Shown here: piece by piece, positions 44,793 through 54,095 of the stretch | How the letters are laid out: the number at the start of each line of letters is the position of its first letter | How positions within the stretch are numbered: position 1 is the first letter of the stretch | DNA from: Anaerolineae bacterium UTCFX1 | Lineage (GTDB): Bacteria; Chloroflexota; Anaerolineae; Anaerolineales; Villigracilaceae | Length of the DNA: 64,000 nucleotides | Direction of reading: 5' to 3' | NCBI GenBank assembly: GCA_002050275.1 | Contig: MWTB01000021.1 | Coordinates: 248,001-312,000 of the forward strand | Notes under the pieces: model-generated | Database searches by the model: none | Told to the model about the DNA's origin: nothing | Seen by the model: only the letters and a program-made list of their open reading frames with translations | Made by a program: the position numbers and the translations under genes

Positions 44793-45346
44793 ATGTTGAA
44801 ACTGCCTCGATACCCGATGTTCTAATTTTGACTCCACGCATCTACGAAGATGCGCGCGGTTTTTTTATGGAAACCTATCAAGCGGACAAATTCGCCCAGA
44901 TCGGAATCAAAACAACGTTCGTTCAAGACAACTATTCCCGTTCGAGCAAGGGCGTCTTGCGCGGGCTACACTATCAAATCCGTCAGCCGCAGGGCAAACT
45001 TGTGCAGGCTGTTTTAGGCGAAGTCTTCGATGTTGCAGTGGATCTACGCCGCGCTTCGCCCACTTTTGGGCAGTGGGCGGGAGTTCATCTTTCCGCCGAA
45101 AATAAACGCCAAGTATGGGTTCCACCGGGCTTTGCGCACGGCTATTATGTAATAAGCGATTGGGCTGAAATAATGTATAAAACAACGGATTATTACGCCC
45201 CCCAATGGGAGCGCACACTGCTTTGGAATGATCCATTGATCGGGATAGCCTGGCGCCTAACATACGACGCCCAGCCTCTGCTGTCTTCAAAAGATCAAGC
45301 CGGGTTACCCTTATCTCAAGCCGAAGTATACGAGGAGCCTCTATGA
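44789..45346 (+). CDS. rfbC: dTDP-4-dehydrorhamnose 3,5-epimerase
   Basis: 185 residues, normal length. The cupin fold carries GVLRGLHYQIRQPQGKLVQ with catalytic His61 and later VWVPPGFAHGYYV and KTTDYYAPQWERTL. Converts dTDP-4-keto-6-deoxyglucose to its L-lyxo isomer, step three of dTDP-L-rhamnose synthesis. Starts by ATGA overlap with the preceding glycosyltransferase and its stop overlaps rmlB by four bases, so the four rml genes are translationally coupled. Confidence 0.96.
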   Translation: MNVETASIPDVLILTPRIYEDARGFFMETYQADKFAQIGIKTTFVQDNYSRSSKGVLRGLHYQIRQPQGKLVQAVLGEVFDVAVDLRRASPTFGQWAGVHLSAENKRQVWVPPGFAHGYYVISDWAEIMYKTTDYYAPQWERTLLWNDPLIGIAWRLTYDAQPLLSSKDQAGLPLSQAEVYEEPL

Positions 45347-46422
45347 AAAATATGCTGATCACCGGCGGCGCCGGTTTCATCGGCGCCAACTTCACGCGCT
45401 ATATTTTACAAAACGACCCTCAAGCGCAGATCGTCAACCTCGACCTGCTCACATACGCAGGCAGCCTCGAAAACCTGCGCGACCTCCCGGACGAATCGCG
45501 TTACACTTTCGTAAATGGAGATATCTGCGATCGCGAACTGATCGGACGCTTAATCAACGACCACGCAATTAATATCATCGTCCACTTCGCCGCCGAGACG
45601 CACGTAGACCGCTCCATCTTCGGACCCTCGACATTTGTCCAAACGAACGTGATCGGCGCATTCACTCTGTTGGATGCCGCTCGAAAAGCATGGTTGGAAG
45701 ATAAAGTCGTCCCCGTCGAACAAGCGCGTTTCCACCATATTTCGACAGACGAAGTCTTCGGCTCGTTGCAACCCGAGGATCCGCCGTTTTCAGAGACCAC
45801 ACCCTACGCGCCGCGTTCGCCTTACGCCGCTTCAAAAGCCTCGTCAGATCATCTGGCGCTTGCTTATCATCATACCTACGGCTTACCCGTCACAATTACA
45901 AATTGTTCCAATAATTACGGACCGTATCAATTCCCTGAAAAACTCATCCCGTTGATGATCGCCAACGCGCTCGAACGCAAACCTCTGCCCGTCTACGGAG
46001 ACGGGCAACAAATCCGCGACTGGCTGCATGTGGAAGATCACTGCGAAGCGATATACCGCGTCTTGCAAAACGGCAGGCTCGGCGAAACCTATCTGGTAGG
46101 CGGCGATAACCAAACGCGCAACCTCGACCTCGTACAGACATTATGCGCTATTATGGACGAAGTCCGCCCCGGCGCGCCGCACACAGACCTCATTCGTTTT
46201 GTCCCCGACCGCCCCGGCCATGACCGGCGCTACGCTATTGACGCTTCTAAGATTCACGCAGAACTGGGCTGGGCGCCGCGCCACAATCTACGCGATGGAT
46301 TACGTCAAACCGTCCAATGGTACCTCGATCATCCGCAATGGATCGAAGCGATTCGCGATCAGGGAGGCTATCAGGATTGGATCGAGCGCAATTACGCCCA
46401 ACGCACAGAGGAGCGCTCGTGA
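45343..46422 (+). CDS. rfbB: dTDP-glucose 4,6-dehydratase
   Basis: 359 residues of the extended SDR family. NAD-binding GGAGFIGANF is at the start, HISTDEVFGSL holds the catalytic Asp-Glu and SPYAASKASSDHL the YxxxK. NCSNNYGPYQFPEKLIPLMI is the RmlB substrate signature. Makes dTDP-4-keto-6-deoxyglucose from dTDP-glucose, step two of the rhamnose pathway. It is between rmlC and rmlA with four-base overlaps at each side. Confidence 0.97.
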   Translation: MKNMLITGGAGFIGANFTRYILQNDPQAQIVNLDLLTYAGSLENLRDLPDESRYTFVNGDICDRELIGRLINDHAINIIVHFAAETHVDRSIFGPSTFVQTNVIGAFTLLDAARKAWLEDKVVPVEQARFHHISTDEVFGSLQPEDPPFSETTPYAPRSPYAASKASSDHLALAYHHTYGLPVTITNCSNNYGPYQFPEKLIPLMIANALERKPLPVYGDGQQIRDWLHVEDHCEAIYRVLQNGRLGETYLVGGDNQTRNLDLVQTLCAIMDEVRPGAPHTDLIRFVPDRPGHDRRYAIDASKIHAELGWAPRHNLRDGLRQTVQWYLDHPQWIEAIRDQGGYQDWIERNYAQRTEERS

Positions 46423-47288
46423 AAGGTCTCATTCTAGCCGGCGGACGCGGCACGCGTCTATCTCCATTAACAAACGTCATCTCCAAGCAGCTTCTGCCGG
46501 TATACAACAAACCTATGGTGTATTATCCGCTCAGCCTACTGATGCTGGCGGGCATTCGAGAGATTCTGGTGATCAGCACGCCGGAAGACTTGCCAAATTT
46601 CAAGCGTCTTTTAGGCGATGGATCGCAATGGGGAATTCATTTCGAATATGCCGAACAAGACCAACCGCGCGGTCTTGCCGACGCGTTCATTCTGGGTCGC
46701 GACTTCGTCGCCGGGCAGCCCGCCTGTTTGATCTTGGGTGACAACATCTTCTTTGGCGACAACCTGCCGAACAAATTACGCGCCGGCGCAGCGGTCCGCG
46801 ATGGCGCGCTGGTCTTCGCTTACCCGGTTCACGACCCTGAACGCTACGGCGTAATTGAATTCGACTCGAACGGCCGCGCCATCAGCATCGAAGAAAAGCC
46901 GAAAGCGCCGCGCTCGAACTACGCCGTTCCCGGACTCTATTTCTACGATGAAAAAGTTTGCGACTATGCAACGGCGCTAGAGCCTTCGCCGCGCGGCGAG
47001 ATCGAGATCACCGATCTCAATCGCGTCTACCTTGCCGCAGGAAATCTACAAGTCGAAACCTTGGGGCGCGGCTTCGCCTGGCTCGACGCCGGCACGCACG
47101 ACACTCTACTGCAGGCTTCAAACTTCGTCCAAACCATCGAACAACGCCAAGGGCTTCTAGTCGGTTCGCCGGAAGAAGCCGCCTATCGAAGCGGCTTTAT
47201 CACCGCCAGTCAACTCCACCGGCTGGTTGATCTGGTCAAAACCAGCAGTTACGCTTCTTATCTTTCACGGATCGTAGAAGAAACCTAG
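46419..47288 (+). CDS. rfbA: glucose-1-phosphate thymidylyltransferase (GTG start)
   Basis: 289 residues from the GTG at 46419, which overlaps the rmlB stop (GTGA) and follows GAGGAG. Longer ATG frames begin inside rmlB and are rejected. The nucleotidyltransferase start is KGLILAGGRGTRLSPLT, followed by QLLPVYNKPMVYYPLS, LGDNIFFGDNL and FAWLDAGTHDTLL. Makes dTDP-glucose from dTTP and glucose-1-phosphate, the first step of rhamnose synthesis. Confidence 0.97.
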   Translation: MKGLILAGGRGTRLSPLTNVISKQLLPVYNKPMVYYPLSLLMLAGIREILVISTPEDLPNFKRLLGDGSQWGIHFEYAEQDQPRGLADAFILGRDFVAGQPACLILGDNIFFGDNLPNKLRAGAAVRDGALVFAYPVHDPERYGVIEFDSNGRAISIEEKPKAPRSNYAVPGLYFYDEKVCDYATALEPSPRGEIEITDLNRVYLAAGNLQVETLGRGFAWLDAGTHDTLLQASNFVQTIEQRQGLLVGSPEEAAYRSGFITASQLHRLVDLVKTSSYASYLSRIVEET

Positions 47289-47289
47289 A

Positions 47290-48162
47290 ATGCGCATCCT
47301 TCTTCTGGGAAAACGCGGTCAACTTGGTTGGGAGCTGCAGCGAACGCTGCCTTATCTGGGAGAAGTCGTCGCATTAAGCCGCGCCGAAGCGGATCTCGCT
47401 CAGACCGATTCGCTTCGAGACGTTTTAAACGGATTAGCTTGGGACGCATTAGTGAACGCTGCGGCATATACCGCAGTGGATCGCGCAGAAACCGAAGCGG
47501 ACATAGCGCGCCAAGTGAATAGCGACGCGCCCCGCATCATGGCGGAAGAAGCAAAAAAGCGCAACGCGCTTTTCCTCCACTTCTCGACCGATTACGTTTT
47601 CGACGGCTTAAAAACGGAGCCTTATTGCGAGACGGACACGCCTAACCCAAGCGGAATTTATGCGCGTACAAAACTGGAAGGCGAACGCGCCATCCAAAAC
47701 ACTGGCGGTTTAAATTTCACTTTTCGCACGAGCTGGGTCTATAGTATGACGCACAAAGATAATTTCGTCGCTAAAGTGATACAATGGGCGAGCCGCCAAA
47801 ATGAATTGCGCTCAGTAACCGATCAAACAGCATGCCCAACGTGGGCGCGCGCGCTCGCAGAATTAACATCGTTAGCGCTGTTTCGCATGATGCAAATGGG
47901 CGGCAGTTGGACGTCGGAGCATTGCGGCGTGTACCATCTAGCATCCGCTGATTTCGTCAACCGCTATGAATTAACGCGTTACATCGTCCAACGTTTGAAC
48001 CTACCCGTTACCGTAAAACCCGCCTTGACGCAAGAATTCCCATCCCCCGTCAGCCGTCCGGCATTTTCCGCCTTATCTTCAACGCGCTTTGCTCAGATTT
48101 TTAATCTCCGCGTTCCGAGCTGGCGCGAAATGCTGGATTCGGCTTTAGACGCTTCGTCATGA
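47290..48162 (+). CDS. rfbD: dTDP-4-dehydrorhamnose reductase
   Basis: 290 residues. NAD(P)-binding GKRGQLGWEL is at the start, followed by NAAAYTAVDRAETE, FSTDYVFDG and the YxxxK in YARTKLEGE. Reduces the 4-keto sugar to dTDP-L-rhamnose, completing the pathway coded by the four genes here. Begins one base after the rmlA stop; its own stop overlaps the sugar-phosphate transferase start by four bases. Confidence 0.96.
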   Translation: MRILLLGKRGQLGWELQRTLPYLGEVVALSRAEADLAQTDSLRDVLNGLAWDALVNAAAYTAVDRAETEADIARQVNSDAPRIMAEEAKKRNALFLHFSTDYVFDGLKTEPYCETDTPNPSGIYARTKLEGERAIQNTGGLNFTFRTSWVYSMTHKDNFVAKVIQWASRQNELRSVTDQTACPTWARALAELTSLALFRMMQMGGSWTSEHCGVYHLASADFVNRYELTRYIVQRLNLPVTVKPALTQEFPSPVSRPAFSALSSTRFAQIFNLRVPSWREMLDSALDASS

Positions 48163-49577
48163 TCCGCCGCTTCTCGATCAACTATGCGATCGTTTCCATA
48201 ATTATGGATGCGATTATTATTGCATTCATCTTATGGCTGGTCGCCTATGCTCGTCCGAATATAGATAATTTCGTAAGCATTCCATTTATCAAAAACGTCC
48301 ATAAGCGGATCGCTTTGCCGCCTATTCTCTATGCGGTTTTTCCTATCGTTTGGATCCTCATCATGCATTTCTTTTCGGTTTACGATGGACGAAGAAATTT
48401 GCGCATTGTGGAAGAATTTACCAGTCTTACAGTATCAAGCTTTCTTGCAGGAATCTCTTTCGCAGGCATACTCTATTTCTCCTACCGCGATGTTTCGCGC
48501 TTTTTATTTCTTGCATTTATGCTTCTCTCCTATCTAGCCTTGCTCCTCTGGCGTATCCCAGCGCGTCAATGGTATCAACGACGGAATCAAAAGCTAGGAC
48601 GCATCCGTCGGACGCTCATTGTAGGCGCCGGAATCGTCGGCAGAGAGATGGAAGCACGGATAAAAAAATATCCGCATCAGATCGAACTAGCCGGCTTTTT
48701 GGACGACGACGAAAAGAAGCAGCAAAATCACACGGATATTCTAGGGTCGCTCGACTCCGCTCGCGCTATCGTCCATGAACGCCATGTTGACGATGTGATC
48801 ATTTCGCTGCCATTGCGCGCTCACGCTCGCGCAAGTCAATTAATGGAAGAATTATTCGATCTGCCTGTACGGGTTCAAATCATTCCCGATTATTTTCAAT
48901 GGACGTTACACCATGCGACCGTAGAAGATTTTGCCGGCATCCCGCTTATGGATGTGCGCGCCCCCGCGTTGACGGAGAATCAGCGTCTAATAAAGCGCAT
49001 CTTTGATATTTTCATGACATCCCTCATTCTGATTCCCGCTCTGCCAATCATGAGTCTGATCGCCTTGGCGATCTGGCTAGACGACGGCTCGCCCGTTCTC
49101 TTCAACCAGAAACGCATTGGAGAAAACGGGCGAGTATTCATGGTTTATAAATTTCGCACCATGGTTAAGAATGCGGAGCAAATGCGCCATTTAGTAGAGC
49201 AGGCTGACGAGCAGGGCCGCCTCATTCACAAACATCGCAACGATCCACGCATTACCCGCGTCGGTTATTTTCTGCGCAGATGGAGTTTGGATGAATTTCC
49301 ACAATTCTTCAATGTCTTTCGCGGCTCCATGAGTCTGGTCGGCCCCCGTCCGGAACTTCCTCATCTTGTCCAGAAATACGAACCTTGGCAACGCAAACGT
49401 TTCGCCGTGCCGCAAGGCATCACCGGCTGGTGGCAGATTCACGGTCGGAGCGATAAGCCTATGCATTTACACACCGACGAAGATTTATATTACATTCAAA
49501 ATTACTCCATCTGGTTGGATATTAAAATCCTGATCGCAACATTCTGGATCGTGTTGCGAGGCAAAGGCGCATACTAA
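48159..49577 (+). CDS. undecaprenyl-phosphate sugar-1-phosphate transferase (WbaP/WcaJ type)
   Basis: 472 residues. Four membrane helices in the first 135 residues, a Rossmann-like middle domain (IVGAGIVGREMEARI, about 145-245) and the C-terminal bacterial sugar transferase domain. The last starts KRIFDIFMTSLILIPALP with the re-entrant helix and includes VYKFRTM and the catalytic DE in RRWSLDEFPQF. It starts repeat-unit synthesis by moving hexose-1-phosphate to undecaprenyl phosphate. The initiating sugar is not certain; glucose or galactose are commonest. Last gene of the coupled rml cluster. Confidence 0.93.
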   Translation: MIRRFSINYAIVSIIMDAIIIAFILWLVAYARPNIDNFVSIPFIKNVHKRIALPPILYAVFPIVWILIMHFFSVYDGRRNLRIVEEFTSLTVSSFLAGISFAGILYFSYRDVSRFLFLAFMLLSYLALLLWRIPARQWYQRRNQKLGRIRRTLIVGAGIVGREMEARIKKYPHQIELAGFLDDDEKKQQNHTDILGSLDSARAIVHERHVDDVIISLPLRAHARASQLMEELFDLPVRVQIIPDYFQWTLHHATVEDFAGIPLMDVRAPALTENQRLIKRIFDIFMTSLILIPALPIMSLIALAIWLDDGSPVLFNQKRIGENGRVFMVYKFRTMVKNAEQMRHLVEQADEQGRLIHKHRNDPRITRVGYFLRRWSLDEFPQFFNVFRGSMSLVGPRPELPHLVQKYEPWQRKRFAVPQGITGWWQIHGRSDKPMHLHTDEDLYYIQNYSIWLDIKILIATFWIVLRGKGAY

Positions 49578-49600
49578 CTGACGCGCTTTAGGAAATAACA

Positions 49601-52297
49601 ATGACAGTTTTTTTTCGACGAAGCCTTGCGCCCCTTTTCTTGCTTATCGCTATAGAGGCGGGCGGCGGATTGTTGCTTCTTTTCACAAGACAATTCTCCG
49701 CTGGGTATCTCTCAACAAGCGTTTTCACGATCTTAGCGCTCTCTTTCATATTTGCCGCAGCAGGGATTTCGGCGTGGCGCGCTTGGAAGAGTCCTAACTT
49801 CGCCGAACAAGTTTGGGAGGCTTTACATTCATCGCCGCAACGCGCCTCATTGCTTCTCTGGGTATTTGGCGCGATTTCCATGCTCTCTGCTACAGCGCTC
49901 TTAAATCCCGGTTATCGCTTCGGCGCTTGGCGCGAATCACTGGAAAGCGCAACGCCCTTGATTGGGCTATGCGCACTGGTCGGCGTTCAAGTTATCTTAT
50001 TCTTGCTATTAAATCGCGCGCGAAATAATCATGGATCCCAACTCTCGATTCAAAAAGGCGCCCTATTTGCCAGCGGACTATTTTTTCTACTATTGTTATC
50101 CATTTTCATCTGGATAGGTTGGACAAAAATCGGCGTTATCCTACGCGGACGTGCCTCATGGTACTCCATCGGAATCCCGCTGTTACCGGGGCAAGTCTGG
50201 CTCACAGGTTGGTTGACTATTATATTATCCGCTTGTTGGGCGTTTACAAGGCGTCGCCTGCCAGTTCGTATAAACGTCAGCCATCGTCTATGGAGCACAG
50301 ACCTACTCATCGGGCTAGCGTTCTGGCTTCTAACCGCTATACTATGGTCTTCCGCCCCCTTGCCTCGCAGTTTTTTCTTCCCCGGTCCATATGCCCCCGA
50401 CAACGTAATTTATCCTTACGCCGATTCGGCCATTTGGGACATGGGAGCACAATTCGCGCTTATCGGTCAGGGCTTCGGCAATAGCAATGCGTTTCAAGAT
50501 CACTCGGGGTACATGGGCATACTCGCGTTCTTTCACCTGCTGATCGGCGACAATTACGTTCGTATATCCGCTCTCCAAGCCGGGCTGCTGGCAATCTTTC
50601 CTGCCCTCATGTACTGGCTCGGCAGGTTGCTCCACAGCCGCTCTGCCGGACTCTTCGTTGCTGGCTTAACTATTCTTCATGAATTGAACGCCTTCGCCGC
50701 CAGCAATATGATTGATCTATCGCATGCGCGTTTTCTGCTCACAGAATATCCAGCGCGAGTAGGGTTGGCGATATTAGCCCTGCTCCTCTTTCGCTGGCTG
50801 CGCGCCCCTCAAAAGGGAGAATCCTACGCCCTTCCAATCGGCGGATTGCTCGCATTAATGATCTTACTCCGGTTTAACTCATTAATGTTTCCAATAGCGG
50901 TAATTGCCGGCATTCTGCTTATCTATGGGGCTCGTTGGAAACAAGGTCTCCGCGCATCCCTAACGATCGTCGCCTCATTGATCCTCGTTCTTTCTCCTTG
51001 GATGTGGCGCAGTTGGCTTCTATCCGGAAATCCTTTCTTCTTCGCTGAAAAAACAATGAGGATATTTAGCGACACCTACCGCTTCCAGCCTTTCACAACT
51101 CCTACCCCAGCCCCTTCGTCGCAAGAATCTCACCAGTCGCATCAACTCGCCTTCAACGCGCCGCTCATACGCTCTAAAGGCTCTGCAAACGCAACGTCCT
51201 CTTATCCTTCGGCGGCGTCTAAAACTGAAAGTAACCCTAGCTCCTCATACAACATTATATTAAGCCACTTCTCTCATAATGTAGTCGCCAGCGTGCTCGT
51301 CTTACCGACCAACTTTCTCTTTCACGATATTCAACGAACTATCTATGAGGCGCACCCATATTGGGGGAAAAGAGACGGCGTCTGGCAAGGCGCCCTCAGC
51401 CTGCAAGAAGCGCTTCTTCTCATTGCCAACCTGCTGTTAATATCCATCGGGTTAGGCGCTGCATGGCACAGATGGCGGCTTGCAGGATTTATTCCGCTAG
51501 GCGTCTATCTCATTTACATTGCATCGCTCGCAATAGCGCGCACTTCCGGCGGACGTTATATCGTTCCCATAGACTGGATTCCACTATTCTATTGGGGCGT
51601 TGGAATAACGCAAGCGGCGCTTTGGGGAATGACCCTCTTGGGCGTCAACACCTATCAACCGCGCAAACCGATCGCGCCCACTGCGCTGTCGCACAAACGC
51701 GGCTGGCTGCTTCTCATACCATTTCTACTCTTTACCAGCGTAATGACCATAACAGATCGGGCGCTCCCCGAACGCTACTCTGAATTGAAGAAGCGCGAGG
51801 TAATCGCAATGATCGAAGAGAATCAAACGCTTCAAAAAATGGATATCTCGGTAGAAGCATTAAATGCATTCATTGAATCAAAAGACGCATTAGCATATTT
51901 TGGCAGAGGACTCTATCCGCGTTATTATCATATTGGAAAAGGAGAAAGCTCCAGCGGAATAGACGCCTACGAAATCGAAGAGTATCCACGGCTGGCTTTT
52001 ACATTCATAGGTCAATTTAATACAAAAGACGTTGTGTTGCCGTGGGTAGCGCAAAGCTCCGTTGAACTGCACGGCATAAAATTCCCGAACGCTTCCGACG
52101 TAATCGTCCTTGGATGTTCACGATCTTCACGTGAAAAACAATATGAGAATAAATATAAAAACGTCATTGATGCGTTAATGGTTATAATTGTTGGAGATGA
52201 CCCTGAGATTCTTATGCGCAATCCCACTACGCCGCTGAAGTGTCCAATCCCTGAACCTGTCTGTAAGAACAATCAAAATTGTCGGCAACCGCCATGA
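49601..52297 (+). CDS. large GT-C-like membrane protein
   Basis: 898 residues with about thirteen to fifteen membrane helices. An acidic outer loop (PDNVIYPYADSAIWDMGA, near 266-285) follows an early helix, and the long soluble C-terminal end is extracytoplasmic. This layout resembles lipid-linked-sugar GT-C enzymes (GT39/ArnT-like), but the first acidic motif is not a clean fit and no family is certain. A Ser/Pro/Gln-rich stretch (about 505-550) interrupts the membrane domain. Position at the end of the locus suggests sugar or polymer modification outside the membrane. Its start follows AGGAAATAAC. Confidence 0.6.
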   Translation: MTVFFRRSLAPLFLLIAIEAGGGLLLLFTRQFSAGYLSTSVFTILALSFIFAAAGISAWRAWKSPNFAEQVWEALHSSPQRASLLLWVFGAISMLSATALLNPGYRFGAWRESLESATPLIGLCALVGVQVILFLLLNRARNNHGSQLSIQKGALFASGLFFLLLLSIFIWIGWTKIGVILRGRASWYSIGIPLLPGQVWLTGWLTIILSACWAFTRRRLPVRINVSHRLWSTDLLIGLAFWLLTAILWSSAPLPRSFFFPGPYAPDNVIYPYADSAIWDMGAQFALIGQGFGNSNAFQDHSGYMGILAFFHLLIGDNYVRISALQAGLLAIFPALMYWLGRLLHSRSAGLFVAGLTILHELNAFAASNMIDLSHARFLLTEYPARVGLAILALLLFRWLRAPQKGESYALPIGGLLALMILLRFNSLMFPIAVIAGILLIYGARWKQGLRASLTIVASLILVLSPWMWRSWLLSGNPFFFAEKTMRIFSDTYRFQPFTTPTPAPSSQESHQSHQLAFNAPLIRSKGSANATSSYPSAASKTESNPSSSYNIILSHFSHNVVASVLVLPTNFLFHDIQRTIYEAHPYWGKRDGVWQGALSLQEALLLIANLLLISIGLGAAWHRWRLAGFIPLGVYLIYIASLAIARTSGGRYIVPIDWIPLFYWGVGITQAALWGMTLLGVNTYQPRKPIAPTALSHKRGWLLLIPFLLFTSVMTITDRALPERYSELKKREVIAMIEENQTLQKMDISVEALNAFIESKDALAYFGRGLYPRYYHIGKGESSSGIDAYEIEEYPRLAFTFIGQFNTKDVVLPWVAQSSVELHGIKFPNASDVIVLGCSRSSREKQYENKYKNVIDALMVIIVGDDPEILMRNPTTPLKCPIPEPVCKNNQNCRQPP

Positions 52298-52316
52298 ACA
52301 GACGCACACTGGAGAT

Positions 52317-53087
52317 ATGATGAGACGCAAAACCAGATTAACGATCGCCCCTATCGCGTTGATTGCCGCAGTTCTCGCGTGCAATCTACCTAGCACACAG
52401 TCTCCATCCATGAACGAGCAAGTTTTGCCTGAAATCCGAGCGACATTGACGGAAGGTCCGCCTAACGGCGTAAATGTTCCTATTACCGCTACATTTTCGC
52501 CTATCCCGCGCCCATCCACCGCAAGCGTCACAACTTCGCCCACTCCTTCTACCCCACTACTGACTCTTATGCAGCAAGCAGACTGCCGCGCAGGTCCTGG
52601 TCAGAATTACGAATCTCTCTTTATTTATCCAGCGAACGTCTCTTTAGAAATTCTAGGGCGCTACAACGCTGAAAATTACTGGTTGGTCAAACCGCCTGAA
52701 AGTTCGAGAAGGCAATGTTGGATATCAGGCGCATACGGTCAAGCCAGCGGCAATTTGGAGGAAACGCCGAACGTCACGCCGCCGCCTCCGCCGCCTGTCC
52801 AACAACCGCTGCACGCGCCCTCGTTTCAATCATGGAATTACACCTGTGCCTATAATGGAAGCGGCTATAATATTGTCGTCGCGCTGACTTGGTCTGATAA
52901 ATCAAATAACGAGACCGGTTTCCGCGTCCTTCGCAACGGCGGCTTGGTCGCGGACCTTCCAGCTAACTCTACCGCCTATACCGATTCGACGACGACATAC
53001 GCTGGACAAACATTCGTTTACCGCATTGAAGCGTACAATTCAGCCGGAACAGCCGGCGCCAATACCGCCCCAATTTCCTGCTCATAA
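52317..53087 (+). CDS. SH3b/Fn3-like lipoprotein 1
   Basis: 256 residues. Lipobox VLAC (Cys22) with the ACNLPS form typical of lipoproteins here. A Ser/Thr/Pro linker is followed by an SH3b-like domain (about 82-145, ADCRAGPGQNYESLF through RRQCWISGAYG), a proline run and an Fn3-like beta-sandwich from about 175 (LTWSDKSNNETGFRVLRNGG to YRIEAYNSAG). SH3b domains often bind peptidoglycan. It is a clear paralogue of the next gene. ATG-ATG start, the first preceded by GGAG. Confidence 0.8.
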   Translation: MMRRKTRLTIAPIALIAAVLACNLPSTQSPSMNEQVLPEIRATLTEGPPNGVNVPITATFSPIPRPSTASVTTSPTPSTPLLTLMQQADCRAGPGQNYESLFIYPANVSLEILGRYNAENYWLVKPPESSRRQCWISGAYGQASGNLEETPNVTPPPPPPVQQPLHAPSFQSWNYTCAYNGSGYNIVVALTWSDKSNNETGFRVLRNGGLVADLPANSTAYTDSTTTYAGQTFVYRIEAYNSAGTAGANTAPISCS

Positions 53088-53190
53088 TAAAATCACGGAA
53101 CGAGCTCGCCAGTTTTCAGCATAATTTAACTGCGTCGGGAGCTATCGCCCTATAGCCCGGATTGGGGATATATACCGTGTCAATTTATGC

Positions 53191-53196
53191 GATAAT
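53191..53196 (+). promoter_or_regulatory. -10 hexamer GATAAT, six bases before ATG
   Basis: GATAAT, six bases, ATG at 53203. The same ATG is followed by AGGAG and a second ATG at 53215, so this gene may have either a leaderless first start or a normal Shine-Dalgarno for the second. Confidence 0.45.
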
Positions 53197-53202
53197 TCAA
53201 AC

Positions 53203-54054
53203 ATGAGGAGAACCATGAGAAACGCTAACAAACTCTTTGCCGTATTAAACGTTCTTTTACTCGCTGCGCTCGCCTGTAACCTACCAGGCACATCGCCCGC
53301 TTCAACACAACCGCCGGCAAACGAACCGGCGACTACCGACGAGTCCGTTTCAATTAATCTCGATGAAGCGCTCACGCTCGCCGTCCAAACGTTGCAAGCC
53401 GCAACGTTGACTGCCGCCGTACCGACGCAAACTGTCACGCCAGGACCCTCGCCTGCGCCGCCTTCTACCGCTCCGATAGTTTCGGTATCATCAGACACAA
53501 ACTGCCGCACAGGTCCAAATGCTAATTACCCATTCGTCATATTGTTCAAGGTTGGACAAACGGCGAACGTGGTCGGCAAATATACTCCGAATAATTATTG
53601 GATCATCGAATATCCCGGCGGCTTCGGCGCGACGTGTTGGCTGTGGGGCGCTTACGCCACCGTACTAGGCGACACTAACGGATTGCCCGAAGGCATCCCG
53701 CCGCCCCTGCCCCCGACTGTCACCCCTGCTCCCTCTGCGCCCCAAGCGCCGAAACAATTGGGATTTTCCTGCACGAGCGTGAACAAATCGAAAAAGGTCG
53801 GGCAGATCTGGATGCTCGCATGGGAATGGACTGTGCAGTTCTCGTGGAGCGATCAATCCACGAACGAAGACGGATTCTATGTGTACAAGGACGGCGTTTT
53901 GCTTACAACGGTCGGTCCGAACGTCGAGTCGTATACCGATGTCTTTACTCACATGCTAGTCATCAATCCGGTCACTTACACGTATAGCGTTCAGGCATAC
54001 AATAGCGACGGTTCGTCGGCGCTCAGAGACAAAGAAATTTCTTCCTGTCAGTAA
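53203..54054 (+). CDS. SH3b/Fn3-like lipoprotein 2
   Basis: 283 residues. Lipobox LAC (Cys25) followed by NLPG. The SH3b-like domain is at about 97-155 (DTNCRTGPNANYPFV through CWLWGAYATV) and the Fn3-like domain from about 185 (FSWSDQSTNEDGFYVYKDGV to YSVQAYNSDGS). Same domain order as the gene upstream, so a tandem duplication followed by divergence. The start may be 53203 or the ATG at 53215, which has an AGGAG seven bases ahead. Ends in a bidirectional terminator shared with typA. Likely a cell-wall or glycan-binding surface protein. Confidence 0.8.
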   Translation: MRRTMRNANKLFAVLNVLLLAALACNLPGTSPASTQPPANEPATTDESVSINLDEALTLAVQTLQAATLTAAVPTQTVTPGPSPAPPSTAPIVSVSSDTNCRTGPNANYPFVILFKVGQTANVVGKYTPNNYWIIEYPGGFGATCWLWGAYATVLGDTNGLPEGIPPPLPPTVTPAPSAPQAPKQLGFSCTSVNKSKKVGQIWMLAWEWTVQFSWSDQSTNEDGFYVYKDGVLLTTVGPNVESYTDVFTHMLVINPVTYTYSVQAYNSDGSSALRDKEISSCQ

Positions 54055-54060
54055 ACAGTA

Positions 54061-54095
54061 AAAAGGAGAGCGACTTGCTAGGTCGCTCTCCTTTT
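54061..54095. terminator. bidirectional terminator, lipoprotein 2 / typA
   Basis: AAAAGGAGAGCGAC (54061-54074) and GTCGCTCTCCTTTT (54082-54095) form a 14-bp perfect stem with a 7-base loop. It overlaps the typA stop codon and has A/T runs both ways. Confidence 0.88.

Noticed and set aside
44789..49577. Recent horizontal transfer of the rhamnose genes
   Set aside because: Four-base overlaps and similar base composition to neighbours give no sign of a foreign insert; no repeats or integrase at the edges.
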